From Leptodactylus fallax (taxonomy: Eukaryota > Chordata > Amphibia > Anura > Leptodactylidae): a stretch of DNA of 64,000 nt. The position numbers and the translations under genes are program-made. Of this stretch, positions 1-9,954 are shown in pieces. The stretch is from positions 918,001 through 982,000 of the forward strand of contig CAMRHE010000457.1 of the NCBI GenBank assembly GCA_947044405.1. Reading direction: 5' to 3'. The number at the start of each line of letters is the position of its first letter. The first letter of the stretch is position 1. The notes beneath the pieces were generated by a model, which was not told the DNA's origin, ran no database searches, and was given only the letters and a program-made list of their open reading frames with translations.

Positions 1-1536
1 TTGAGGAAATATTTTTATCACAAAGACCTTCCATACAGCAGCGACTCTGAGACAGCCATAAGGAATCCTACCAAAAAATCTACCTGGACCCCACGCCCTG
101 GAGCTAATGCAGCACTGGATAAATATATTGACTGTTTCCTGGAGAAACAAAAGAAACAGGTGCATAACCTAACCCTGCAGGAACAGAAGGCTATTACTTC
201 ACTGAAAGAAAATCAGGATATAATAATCAAACCTCCTGACAAAGGGGGCGCAATAGTCATAATGAACACCTCAGACTATATCCAGGAAGAAAACAGGCAA
301 CTGTCAAATCCCATCCATTACTCCAAACTTGAAAGTGATCCCACAAAGGCCTATATGAAAGAACTAAAGAGTATGATCAAGAAGATTCCAATCCAGATCC
401 AGAATCAGATAAAAGGACTTATCCCCCAAGATCCCAGGCCGGGCTGCTTCTATATGCTCCCAAAGATACACAAAGATGGCAACCCTGGGAGGCCTATCAT
501 TTCTGGCATTGGGACACTGACAGAAAACATCTCAGGTTGGGTGGAAAACCTCCTAAAACCCTTTGTCAGGGATACTCCAAGCTATATCCAGGACACCACT
601 GACCTTCTTAACAAACTGAATGCCCTGAGCCAACTACCTGAGGGTACCATTTTGGCCACCATGGATGTGGAATTCCTGTATACCAACATTTCCCACAAGG
701 ATGAAGTTGCAGCATGTCGGGTACACCTGGAAAAACAAAACCTCCCAACAGAACCAGTAACGCAGCTCATACAATTCATCTTTAGCCACAACCATTTTAC
801 CTTTGGAGAGGATCTATATCTACAGCGAATGGGAACTTCAATGGGGACAAGATGTGCACCCCAGTATGCAAATCTCTTTATGGCAGAACTGGAAGGAACA
901 TATTTATCAACATGCGCCACCAAACCTATGATTTACCTTCGTTATATCGATGATATCCTTGTCATCTGGACTGCAGGTGAGGAGGCCCTACTTCAATTCC
1001 ATAATGACTTCAATGACTTTCACCCGACCATCAACCTTACACTTAGCTATTCAGGGAGTGAAATTCACTTTCTGGATACCACAATATACATCAAAGACCA
1101 CCGGCTACTCACATCAATATACCACAAACCCCCAGATAGAATGGCCTACCTGAGGAACGACAGCTTCCACCCCAAGCACACAAGACAATCTATAATCTAC
1201 AGCCAGGCTATACGATACAATCGTATTTGCTCCAACAAAGCAGACCTGGACAAGCACCTCCTGGATCTGAGGACGAAATTTCTCCGATTGGGGTACAAAC
1301 CAAAAGTGACGGACAACCAATTAAACAAAGCGGCAGCCATTAACAGAGACAGTCTGCTCACATATAAAGAGACCCAGAATGAAGCCCGAGTGCCCCTAGT
1401 TGTCACCTACAACCCACAGCTGGAGATCCTACGAAGGATTGCCAAGGAGCTCCAACCTGTGCTACATAGGGACAACAGACTCAAGGACATATTTCCAGTC
1501 CTCCTCTCCTTTCCTTTCGACAACCACCAAGCCTGA
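1..1536 (+). CDS. Penelope-like reverse transcriptase (5'-incomplete, frameshifted at its end)
   Basis: The frame is open from the first base of the window for 511 residues. It has the PLE-type RT motifs in order: KPPDKGGAIVIMN near residues 77-89, LPKIHK at 153-158, GRPIISG at 163-169, a DVxFLYTNI block at 221-230 holding the first catalytic aspartate, RMGTSMGTRCAP at 276-287, the YIDD catalytic box at 315-318, and IHFLDTTI at 355-362. These residues would copy the element's RNA at a nicked target. The C-terminal conserved tail of the protein continues in another frame from about position 1498, so one base has been gained or lost. The frame starts at the window edge, so the start codon cannot be judged. 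The catalytic residues themselves look intact. Confidence 0.88.
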   Translation: MRKYFYHKDLPYSSDSETAIRNPTKKSTWTPRPGANAALDKYIDCFLEKQKKQVHNLTLQEQKAITSLKENQDIIIKPPDKGGAIVIMNTSDYIQEENRQLSNPIHYSKLESDPTKAYMKELKSMIKKIPIQIQNQIKGLIPQDPRPGCFYMLPKIHKDGNPGRPIISGIGTLTENISGWVENLLKPFVRDTPSYIQDTTDLLNKLNALSQLPEGTILATMDVEFLYTNISHKDEVAACRVHLEKQNLPTEPVTQLIQFIFSHNHFTFGEDLYLQRMGTSMGTRCAPQYANLFMAELEGTYLSTCATKPMIYLRYIDDILVIWTAGEEALLQFHNDFNDFHPTINLTLSYSGSEIHFLDTTIYIKDHRLLTSIYHKPPDRMAYLRNDSFHPKHTRQSIIYSQAIRYNRICSNKADLDKHLLDLRTKFLRLGYKPKVTDNQLNKAAAINRDSLLTYKETQNEARVPLVVTYNPQLEILRRIAKELQPVLHRDNRLKDIFPVLLSFPFDNHQA

Positions 1537-1610
1537 GGCGTATTATTGTCCGGAGTGCCCTGAAGGCCCCAACTGAAAATGGCACCTCACCTTGCCTGCA
1601 AAATATTTGC

Positions 1611-2018
1611 ATGACCTTCAGGCACATCCACACTGCTGACAGTGTACCTATCCCACAGTCACAACAGGTGCAAAGAATTAGGAGGACATTCTCCTGCAGG
1701 TCTTCCAATGTGGTGTATCTCATAATGTGTGTGCAATGTCCCACCACAGGCCTCTATGTGGGGGAAACAGGGCAGAGACTTAGTCAGCGCATGAACTCAC
1801 ATAGATCCAATATTAATAACAGCAGAACAGATCTCCCAGTGGCCGCACATTTCTCCGGAGAAAACCACTCTATTGAAGATTTGCGGGTTGTGGTTTTAAT
1901 AGGACATTTTAAGACGCAGATGGAGAGGAAAGAATGTGAATATAAGTTAATGCAAAAATTTCAAACTCTGCAATTTGGACTTAATATTCATGCCAGCTTC
2001 ATATCACACTATGTATGA
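1611..2018 (+). CDS. GIY-YIG endonuclease domain of the Penelope-like element
   Basis: This 135-residue stretch holds VYLIMC (35-40) and LYVGETGQRL (48-57), the two strands of the GIY-YIG fold, followed by RMNSHRSNI (60-68) with the helix Arg/His. Upstream is a short Cys-containing linker, as is usual in PLEs. The nuclease would nick target DNA to prime reverse transcription. It is in frame 3 while the RT is in frame 1. The frame is open upstream to about 1498, overlapping the end of the RT frame, so the methionine at 1611 is probably internal and the two domains were once one protein. The stop at 2016-2018 is followed directly by the 3' untranslated tail. Confidence 0.85.
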   Translation: MTFRHIHTADSVPIPQSQQVQRIRRTFSCRSSNVVYLIMCVQCPTTGLYVGETGQRLSQRMNSHRSNINNSRTDLPVAAHFSGENHSIEDLRVVVLIGHFKTQMERKECEYKLMQKFQTLQFGLNIHASFISHYV

Positions 2019-2302
2019 ACTGTGAGGGTCACAAATCACCACCTGATAGCAAACAGATAACAGATCCCTCTGTCACGCACCACAACTTTCCAGATTGTTT
2101 ATTTTTTGACCGGTTGTAAATAACTTCTCTACTTAGATTGCATTTTGTTTTTTTTAAGGACTCTAAGTACCTTTGAAGGTCCATGTCTTTAGGGTATAAA
2201 AAAATCTGTGAATTTTCAGTTTCTTGTATAACACCATGTCTGATGAAGGGAGCTAGTACTTCCGAAAGCTCACCATGAAATATACTCAGTTAGTCTCTAA
2301 AA

Positions 2303-2893
2303 CAGGGGTAGGCAACCTTTTTTGGGTAGGCGCCTGCACACGGTATAATATTCTAACTTTTATAATATTACAATTTGTGCCACTCACTAGCTATTATTAT
2401 ACTGTGGGGTCTCTTCAGACCACAGAGTATAATAAGTGGAGGGCAAAGAGAGGTGATGAAACATAAAAAACAATGTTACTCACTATTCCACGCTCCGCAG
2501 CCGCTCTGTATCTTCCGGCGCTTCTGCCTGTAGTCAGCGACCGCTCATTGAGTCTCAGGGGTCACGTCGCGTCATTATGTGTAATGACGCCAGATGCAGA
2601 CGTGACACCTGAGGCCCTGTCAGCTGACTTTGGGCAGAAGCGCCTGAAGAGCACAGAGCGGCTGCGGAGCGTGGAATGGTGAGTAACATTGTTTTCTATG
2701 TTTGATCATCTCCCCGGGGGCTCCGCTTATTATACTCGGGGGTCTGAAGAAACCCCACAGTATAATAATAGCAGTTTTGTTTCGGCCGTGTTTGGTCCGA
2801 TCGAAACTGCTGGGTGAGGAGTCCGCTGCCGTGCCAGGGAAATAAGCCTCGCGTGCCAAGAGTGGCACGCGTGCCAGAGGTTGCCGACCCCTG
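2303..2893. mobile_element. Non-autonomous hAT element with 8-bp target duplication, nested in the PLE tail
   Basis: The ends are near-perfect inverted repeats: CAGGGGTAGGCAACC at the left, and the right end reads CAGGGGTCGGCAACC on the other strand. Both sides carry the 8-bp duplication CTCTAAAA (2295-2302 and 2894-2901), the length typical of hAT insertions. The PLE tail copy at about 40840 shows the uninterrupted site with a single CTCTAAAA, which confirms the boundaries. Inside, long inverted arms (about 2360-2510 against 2651-2790, sharing ccgctccgcagccgctctgt-like sequence) can fold back. It has no transposase. Confidence 0.92.
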
Positions 2894-2939
2894 CTCTAAA
2901 AGGTATCGCCTGATTTCTTCACTCTTCCATCTTATGGCC

Positions 2940-3165
2940 AGAAAACACTAGGGAACTAGACCAGTGAAGTCCCACAGAAGTTAGGTAAGGTGAGTATGAT
3001 CTATTTATTATTTTTCCTCACCTACCTGGCACCTCTGATTATTATAATCTGGGGCGTGAAGAGACCCCAGGGTATAATAATAGCACTTTGGGATTAAACC
3101 GAACAAGTTTTGTCCAAGCCACACCTTGCAAATGAATCGTGTGTGGTTCACCCATCACTACAACG
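2940..3165. repeat. Dispersed MITE-like family with a palindromic GGGGTCTGAAGAGACCCC core (copy 1, partial)
   Basis: The copy contains an AT-rich stretch, 'attataatctggggcgtgaa', then 'gagaccccagggtataataa', and ends with 'ggttcacccatcac', the likely element end. Related copies lie at about 5757-6100, 38860-39400, 49080-49494, 55457-56080, 61015-61160 and 62405-62890. I did not recognise the family by name. Confidence 0.55.
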
Positions 3166-4022
3166 GTCTGACGCCACATTAACTCATATGTTTTGGTGTT
3201 GTCTGAAACTTTTTGGATATTGTCAGATGGTGGTGGCACATCTAGAGGTAGTATATTTAGTTGGGATGACTATGGGCAGTATAAACACTTGTGCATTTTG
3301 GGTGATCTTACTTCTTGGCAAACCCAAGAAATGTCACGTTTGGCCAAACCCAAAATTTTTGGAAAACTCATAACGAACCTGGATCATTATGAACTGGTCT
3401 GTGCACCTCTAGTGGCCACCATTAACTTGGAACCTAGAATTGGAAGGCAGAGGTGATGGACCACTGGGCAGGAACTGCAGTAATGTTGAAGTTATACAGA
3501 TAGGGGCATCCTAGAAACTGCAATAGTAGATAGGGCAAGAACAGAAAGTAGATATTAGTGACATCGGGGAATAAAAAATATCTCATCTTGGCTGAAATCA
3601 GAAACAAAGGCTAGGTCATCGCACTGGGTCATTGGAGCAGGGTTGATCATTGGAGCAGGGTTGATTTACTTTTTGGGTCACTGTCAGGACAAAATAATTT
3701 CTTCACGTGAGTCCAACCAGGCTGACAAAAATGTCAGCCCTGACAGAAAATGGGATGTAGTGAAGAATTAGTAGGTAGTTAGATAGTCATAAACATAGGC
3801 AGAAAGTTGGACTTAGATCTCAGGTAAAAGGAAGAAGAGCGGGTGGCAGCAGTAATGATGGAGATTGAACATTGACTACCTCATGGTGGCAATATATGAG
3901 AGCAGGGAACATGTGAGCTCTATGATAAGGCTGCACCTGAGACCAAAGTACATTTTGGGAAACTATATTTCTGGAAACTTTGTGACAAAAATTTTGGAGG
4001 TTAACAAGTCACATGATATATG
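3166..4022. other. Non-coding; intron of unit A downstream of D3, partly paralogous to other units
   Basis: From about 3480 to 4022 this matches the D3-to-membrane intron of units B, C and D (for example 'ataatttcttcacgtgagtc' against about 28350 and 43420, and the stretch near 3890 against 28830 and 39440). 3166-3480 shows nothing I recognise. No membrane exon is present; it should lie further left, beyond the Penelope element or outside the window. Confidence 0.6.
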
Positions 4023-4950
4023 TGCTGCAACCCAGATGGATGAGAGTAATAGTGACGGTGGTGATGTCACAGGGAAGGCTGAGTACACTCAACCGAACTC
4101 CTCCAGTCCACCTACCAGGCCAGACACTGACAAGGGGGGGCCTGCATGGTACCTGATGGTGGTGGTAGTTGTTCACCCAGGGCGCTTCCAGTTAGAGAAC
4201 GGTCCTCTCTTAGCCTGAGCCATTTGATGGTGTTCAGAAGGGCCTTGATGGGGAATGTAGGAACCACTTGGTGCAGTCGAACCAAAGTGAACTTTACAAT
4301 AACAGGTAACTCTCAACAGTGAACTGGTTCAGCTTGCCGATGAGGGTAGTAGTCTCCAAGTTGTTGGCTGCACCGAGACTTTGGATGAAGGATGCCCAGG
4401 CTATGATGGTGATCAAAGAGTCTCTTTTACTCCACTCCAAATAAATAATAAACTTAGCCTCACTCAGAGTATGGTTCTGGGGGCTGAATGTAAGGAAGTC
4501 CCTTGGGCCCAAATACCTGTCTATAAGATTGGTCCCTGTAGGCAGCTTCTGGAGAAGCAGGACTCCTATCCTCCTCCTAAGCACAGTGTCTGATAGATGA
4601 CTCAGGGCTGTCTCTTAGCAGTCTCGGGCAGTGACACGCCTTTCCCTCAGGGGCCGATGAGAACACTGTAGAGCACAGTAGTTACAGTGTCAACACTCAC
4701 TGCCAGAACAGAGGACCTAACGGTTCTCCAGAGACCAAAAGTCTCCAAACCCCACCCAGAAGCTAGTGAATGGCCAGGGCTGTAACAAGCCATAGGAAGG
4801 TAAAGGGGCCACCAATAGTGGGGAATACCAAGGGGAAAAATATATTAGGGAAGCTGCAGACATACAATACGCATATAATATACGTACATATTTACAACAT
4901 GAGGCACAATAAAACAAGACATATAAGCTGGGTCACTCTGGAATACTGCA
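4023..4950. mobile_element. Unclassified ~0.93 kb insertion, possibly a solo LTR
   Basis: The paralogous introns read straight through ('acatgatatatggacttt'), but unit A carries about 928 extra bases here. The segment starts TG and ends CA, with four-base flanks TATG and AATG that differ at one position. That pattern would fit an old solo LTR, but there is no internal coding sequence to confirm it, and the boundaries are uncertain by a few bases. No reading frame in it resembles a known protein. Confidence 0.45.
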
Positions 4951-5014
4951 AATGGACTTTATCAGTAGCAATAAACCAATAAAGATGTAGGAAACATGGC
5001 ATCTATGTACTTAC

Positions 5015-5374
5015 CTCTTACTTCTAGTTTGGTCCCACTTCCATACCAAATATTTGAACTGGTTTTGTTGTTACTGAACTTGAGCATGACTAAGCAGTAA
5101 TATGTTGTATTATCATGATCACTAACCCCCTTTATATGGAGATCGGCCAGTCCTCTCAGATCTGTCCTTCCTCTGTAGATGGGGTGAACCATCTCTGGTA
5201 ATGGGTGATAGGCGTAGATACCCCCCGGGCTGCCCACTCTCCAGAAAACTTCAACCCTCAGAGGGTCAGTATCTGACTGGTGTGTGAAGGAGCAGTTGAG
5301 GGTAGCAGATCTGTCATTGTCAGGTGAGGTTACCTCTAGTTGTACAACTTCATACATTGGATCCCTCGGTTCTG
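5015..5374 (-). CDS. Unit A, V-type Ig exon D3 (NKp30/XMIV-like), intact
   Basis: This is a 360-nt exon with acceptor tttatattag-like sequence at the 5374 side and donor GTAAGTAC after 5015, phase 1 at both ends. It encodes one V-set domain: the first Cys in ATLNCSF, the core Trp in VFWRV, a GRTDLRGLADLHIKGVSDHD E-F region, the second Cys in TTYYCLV, and a J-like G strand YGSGTKLEVR in the same exon. The pattern CSF...FW...ADLHIxxVxxHD...YxC...GxGTxL is that of NKp30 (NCR3) and of amphibian XMIV receptors, which act at the surface of NK or T cells. Compared with unit B, three residues are missing before the G strand, in frame. The signal exon is at 19341-19380. No membrane exon is visible in the window. 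Family assignment is inference; the V-set fold is clear. Confidence 0.85.
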
Positions 5375-5756
5375 CTAATATAAGAAGTGAATGTAATATT
5401 AGTGTTATTATACAGATGTAAGACTAATAATAGGAAGTGTAAAATAGTTATTTAGCTTCCTTGTATAATGGTGGAGTAGGATGATACGGTTTATGGCAGC
5501 TGAAATAAATCAATTGGATTGTCATTAAAGTCTCCTAGAAGAGATGGGGTTACAACCCCTCTACCAGAAATGAGGGAAGGACAGAGGATTGGCATACAGA
5601 GCCTTATCTGTGTATATAGAGTATGGTGTCAGTATGTTGCATTACCTAGACCTCCAGTAGTACAACATAGCTGACCTTAACTCATCCACTATCTAATGAT
5701 AATGATATGACTCTGCTTACCATGTCTCAGTCTACACAGCAAAGTGTCAGCTACTA

Positions 5757-6100
5757 AAATAGAGATAAGTGAACCCTTTCACAATGAGTCAGGTTCATTC
5801 CGAATTTATCAAAAATTTGGGGGTCGATTGAACCCGATTTTTTGGGTTCTCTTCAGACCCAAGAATACAAAAATGGAGGGCCCAGGAGAGGGGTGGAACA
5901 ATAATAAACACTGTTACCTAACCACACCACTCTTGTGTTTCCTCATAATGGTCCAACTGTTTTCCGACCTCTTGCACGACATCACGGGCCTAGAGGGAAA
6001 GTTGAGGCCTGTGATTTGGCCTCAATGGTCATTGGGACATGAAGAGGTCAGGGTACTGGCCGCAAAAAAATTTTTGCAAGGTTTGGCTATGACTAAGCAT
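5757..6100. repeat. Dispersed MITE-like family (copy 2) in the D3-D2 intron of unit A
   Basis: Starts 'agagataagtgaaccc' like the copy at 55457 and has 'ttctcttcagacccaagaat' in place of the palindromic core. It is absent from the equivalent intron of units B and D, which read directly from 'cagcaaagcatcagttttt' into intron sequence. Confidence 0.5.
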
Positions 6101-6365
6101 TAGAACATTGTCTACTAATGTCTGCTTGAGTGTGAAACTGCAATATCTCAAGATTTTTTAAGTAGAAAGTAACAAAAAAAAACCCAAAATATGTCCATAA
6201 TAGAATGTGGTTGAAATAATAGGTTACTTTCGGATGATATAGTCTGTTTCACGATAACATGGGCTGTTTATTGAGTGTTGACCTCAGGGGTTCGAGCAAA
6301 AGGTTATACATTACATACAGTGACTGTATTTGTTATTCACTTTCTTATATAGTAATATATCTTAC

Positions 6366-6716
6366 GTATAGCAATAACCTCAGTGCTACGTAAGGATCAC
6401 ACCATGTTCTCTTTCCTTAGTTTTGTCCTCATTTTGCAGCAGTATTGCTTGATGTCCTCTGATGTCACTTGATTTATTTTTAATGACACATCCCGAGGAA
6501 AATCCACCACCAACCATCGTCCTCTAATCTGTGACTTGTTCCCCTCTCCCCATGTCCCAGTTATTCCATTATTATAAACACAGACATCATTACTGCCCAT
6601 AGCCCAGGTGACTTCTCATATCTGAGAAGAATCTATACAGTGGACTAAACATGGTATAGTGATGTCTTCTCTAACCATGGTGGGTACCACATCCATCTGT
6701 TCTACTGAAAATTCAT
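6366..6716 (-). pseudogene. Unit A, V-type Ig exon D2, two in-frame TGA stops
   Basis: This is the counterpart of the intact D2 exon at 46653-47003: the same 351-nt length, acceptor ctgcag and phase 1 ends. The recognisable V-set features are IPCL near the start, VTWAMGSNDVC, RGRWLVVDFPRDVSLKI and KQYCCKM. The codon at 6616-6618 is TGA where unit D has a glutamate, and a second TGA at 6397-6399 falls just before the last strand. The exon cannot contribute to a full-length protein but can be skipped in frame. An extra Cys pair beyond the canonical one (DDVC and the second C of YCC in the family) recalls TIM, CD300 or PILR V domains. Confidence 0.82.
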
Positions 6717-6759
6717 CTGCAGGGAACAGGAAAAACATCACATAGATAATCAACCAATC

Positions 6760-8290
6760 AGTCTGCCCCTCCTCCTATAGGGTGATACAGACAGAAGGGA
6801 GCTATGAGTCTGCCCCTCCTCCTATAGGGTGATACAGACAGAAGGGAGCTATGAGTCTGCCCCTCCTCCTGTAGGGCGATACAGACAGATGGGAGCTATG
6901 AGTCTGCCCCTCCTCCTATAGGGTGATACAGACAGAAGGGAGCTATGAGTCTGCCCCTCCTCCTGTAGGGTGATACAGACAGATGGGAGCTATGAGTCTG
7001 CCCCTCCTCCTATAGGGCGATACAGACAGAAGGAGCTATGAGTCTGCCCCTCCTCCTATAGGGTGATACAGACAGAAGGGAGCTATGAGTCTGCCCCTCC
7101 TCCTATAGGGCGATACAGACAGAAGGGAGCTATGAGTCTGCTCCTCCTCCTATAGGGTGATACAGACAGAAGGGAGCTATGAGTCTGCTCCTCCTCCTAT
7201 AGGGTGATACAGACAGAAGGGAGCTATGATTCTGCTCCTCCTCCTATAGGGAGATACAGACAGAAGGGAGCTATAAGTCTGCCCCTCCTCCTATAGGGCG
7301 ATACAGACAGAAGGAGCTATGAGTCTGCTCCTCCTCCTATAGGGTGATACAGACAGAAGGGAGCTATAAGTCTGCCCCTCCTCCTATAGGGTCATAAACA
7401 CAGAAGGGAGCTATGAGTCTGCTCCTCCTCCTATAGGGTGATACAGACAGAAGGGAGCTATGAGTGTGCCCCTCCTCCTATAGGGCGATACAGACAGAAG
7501 GGAGCTATGAGTCTGCCCCTCCTCCTGTAGGGTCATAAACACAGAAGGGAGCTATGAGTGTGCCCCTCCTCCTATAGGGCAATACAGACAGAAGGGAGCT
7601 ATGAGTCTGCCCCTCCACCTATAGGGTGATACAGACAGAAGGGAGCTATGAGTCTGCTCCTCCTCCTATAGGGTCAGACAGACTGAAGGGAGCTGTGAGT
7701 CTGCCCCCCCTCCAATAGGGTGATACAGACAGAAGGGAGCTATGAGTCTGCCCCTCCTCCTATAGGGTGATACAGACAGAAGGAAGCTATGAGTCTGCTC
7801 CTCCTCCTATAGGGTGATACAGCAGGGAGCTATGAGTCTGCCCCTCCTCCTATAGGGCGATACAGACAGAAGGGAGCTATGAGTCTGCTCCTCCTCCTAT
7901 AGGGTGATACAGACAGAAGGGAGCTATGAGTCTGCTCCTCCTCTTATAGGGTGATACAGACAGAAGGAGCTATGAGTCTGCCCCTCCTCCAATAGGGCGA
8001 TACAGACAGAAGGGAGCTATGAGTCTGCTCCTCCTCCTATAGGGTGATACAGACAGAAGGGAGCTGTGAGTCTGCCCCTCCTCCTATAGGGTGATACAGA
8101 CAGAAGGGAGCTATGAGTCTGCTCCTCCTCCTATAGGGTGGTACAGACAGAAGGGAGCTATGAGTCTGCCCCTCCTCCTATAGGGTGATACAGACAGAAG
8201 GGAGCTATGAGTCTGCCCCTCCTCCTATAGGGTGATACAGATAAAAGGGAGTTATGAGTCTGCCCCTCCACCTATAGAGTGATACAGACC
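6760..8290 (+). repeat. 47-bp minisatellite, about 32 copies (D2-D1 intron of unit A)
   Basis: Head-to-tail repeats of a 47-bp monomer containing CCTATAGGGTGATACAGACA and GAAGGGAGCTATGAGTC. Variation is mostly single substitutions and small deletions. The same monomer is found in the same intron of unit B (about four copies) and unit D (about 23 copies in two blocks). At the right edge the last monomer runs directly into the 21-bp satellite. Confidence 0.95.
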
Positions 8291-9257
8291 CCATTGTGAT
8301 GTCACTGAGTTTTATTCTGATGTCACAATATCCCATTGTGATATCACTGAGTTCCATTGTGATGTCACAATGACCCTTTGTGATGTCACAATGCCCCATT
8401 GTGATGTCATCGAGTTCCATTGTGATGTTACTGAGTTCCATTTTGATGTTGCAGTGCCCCATTGTGATGTCGCAGAGTTCCATTGTGATGTCACTGTAAC
8501 AGAGTTTCATTATGATTTAACAATGCCCCATTGTGATGTCACTATGTTCCATTATGATGTCACAGAGTTGCATTGTAATGTCACAATGCACCATTGTGAT
8601 GTCACAGAGTTCCATTGTTATGTCACAGATTGCTGGAGCACAAAGCCCCCCCCCACCAAAACCCCACACCCCCATTGTGATGTCACTGAGTTCCGTTGTG
8701 ATGTCTCAGAGTTCGGGTCACAAGCCCCTTTGCCCCCAATACCAAACCCCCCTCCACCCCATTGTGATGTCACACCCCCCAAACCAACCCCCCCCCCCCC
8801 CCCCCCCGAGTTCCATTGTGATGTCACAGAGTTCCCATTGTGATGTCACAGAGTCTCCATTGTGATGTCACAGAGTTCCATTGTGATGTCACCATGCCCG
8901 AGTTCACATTGTGATGTTCTATTGTTATGTCACAATGCTCCATTGTGATGTCACTGAGTTCCATTGTGATGTCACCAGAGTGCCCCATTGGGATGTCACA
9001 ATGCCCTTTTTTGGTTTTCCTTGGTTTCTATATATTTCCAAAAACCCCCCTTATGTCACATTGCCCCCATTGTGATGTCACTGTGTTCCATTGTGATGCC
9101 ACTAAGTTCCATTTTGATGTCATAGAGTTCCATTGTGATGTCATAATGCCCCATTGTGATGTCACTGAGTTCCATTATGATGTCACAGAGTTGCATTGTG
9201 ATGTCACTATGCACCACTGTGATATCACAGAGTTCTATTTTTATGTCACAATGCTCC

Positions 9258-9482
9258 TTTGTGTTGTCTCTGTTTTCCTTTTTTTTGTTTTGGGGCTTTT
9301 TTGTTGTTTTCAAATGCCTTTTTTTTTTTTTTTTGTTTTTCTTTTTTTTTTTAAAATTTTTTTATGTTGTTTTTTTTTTTTTTTTTTTTGTTTTTTGGGG
9401 GTTTTTTTTTGTTTTTTTATTTTTTTTTATTATTTTATTATGCCCTTTTTTTGTTTTTTTTTTTTTTTTTTTTTTTATAAAA
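9258..9482 (+). repeat. Poly(T)-rich low-complexity block inside the satellite
   Basis: About 225 bases, almost entirely T with scattered G, C and A, sit between normal 21-bp monomers. No inverted ends or target duplication are visible. It could be an expanded homopolymer, a decayed retroposon tail on the minus strand, or an assembly artefact. Confidence 0.8.
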
Positions 9483-9954
9483 AAGTTCCATTGTGATGTT
9501 AAAATACCGTTTAGTGATGTCACTGAGTTCCGTTATGTTGTCACAGTGTAATATTGTAAAGTTACAGAGTTCTGTTTTCATGTCACATGGAGTTACATTG
9601 TGATGTCGGAATGCCCCATTGTGATGTCACAATGTGCCATTGTTATGTCATAGAGTTCCATTGTGATGTCACAATGCCCCATTGTGATGTCATTTAGCTC
9701 CATTGTGATGTCACAGATTTTCATTGTGATGTAACAAAGCCCCATTGTGATGTCACTAAGTTCCATTGTGATGTCACAATACCCCATTGTGATGTCACTG
9801 AGTTCCATTGTGTTCTCACAATGCCACATTGTGATGTCACAGAGTTCCATTGTGATATCACAATGCCCCATTATGATGTCATTGAGTTCCATTGTGATGT
9901 CACTGAGTTCCATTGTGATGTCACAATGCCCAATTGTGATGGTATTGTGTTCCA

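Larger units (their letters stand above)
1..2937 (+). mobile_element. Penelope-like retroelement (PLE), 5' end outside the window, interrupted by a hAT MITE
   Basis: A reverse transcriptase reading frame (1-1536) is followed by a GIY-YIG endonuclease frame (1611-2018) and an untranslated tail. RT followed by GIY-YIG is the diagnostic order of Penelope-like elements. The tail (about 2020-2302 and 2894-2935) recurs at about 40555-40880, where it is uninterrupted; here it is split by a 591-bp hAT element. The RT and endonuclease frames differ by one frame, so this copy has a frameshift near 1500-1530 and is probably dead. The true 5' end lies left of the window. The element lies between unit A D3 and the place where the unit A membrane exon would be expected. 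Confidence 0.9.

Noticed and set aside
9156..9551. Phe-rich hydrophobic frame that looks like a membrane protein
   Set aside because: It is the poly(T) block read as TTT codons.
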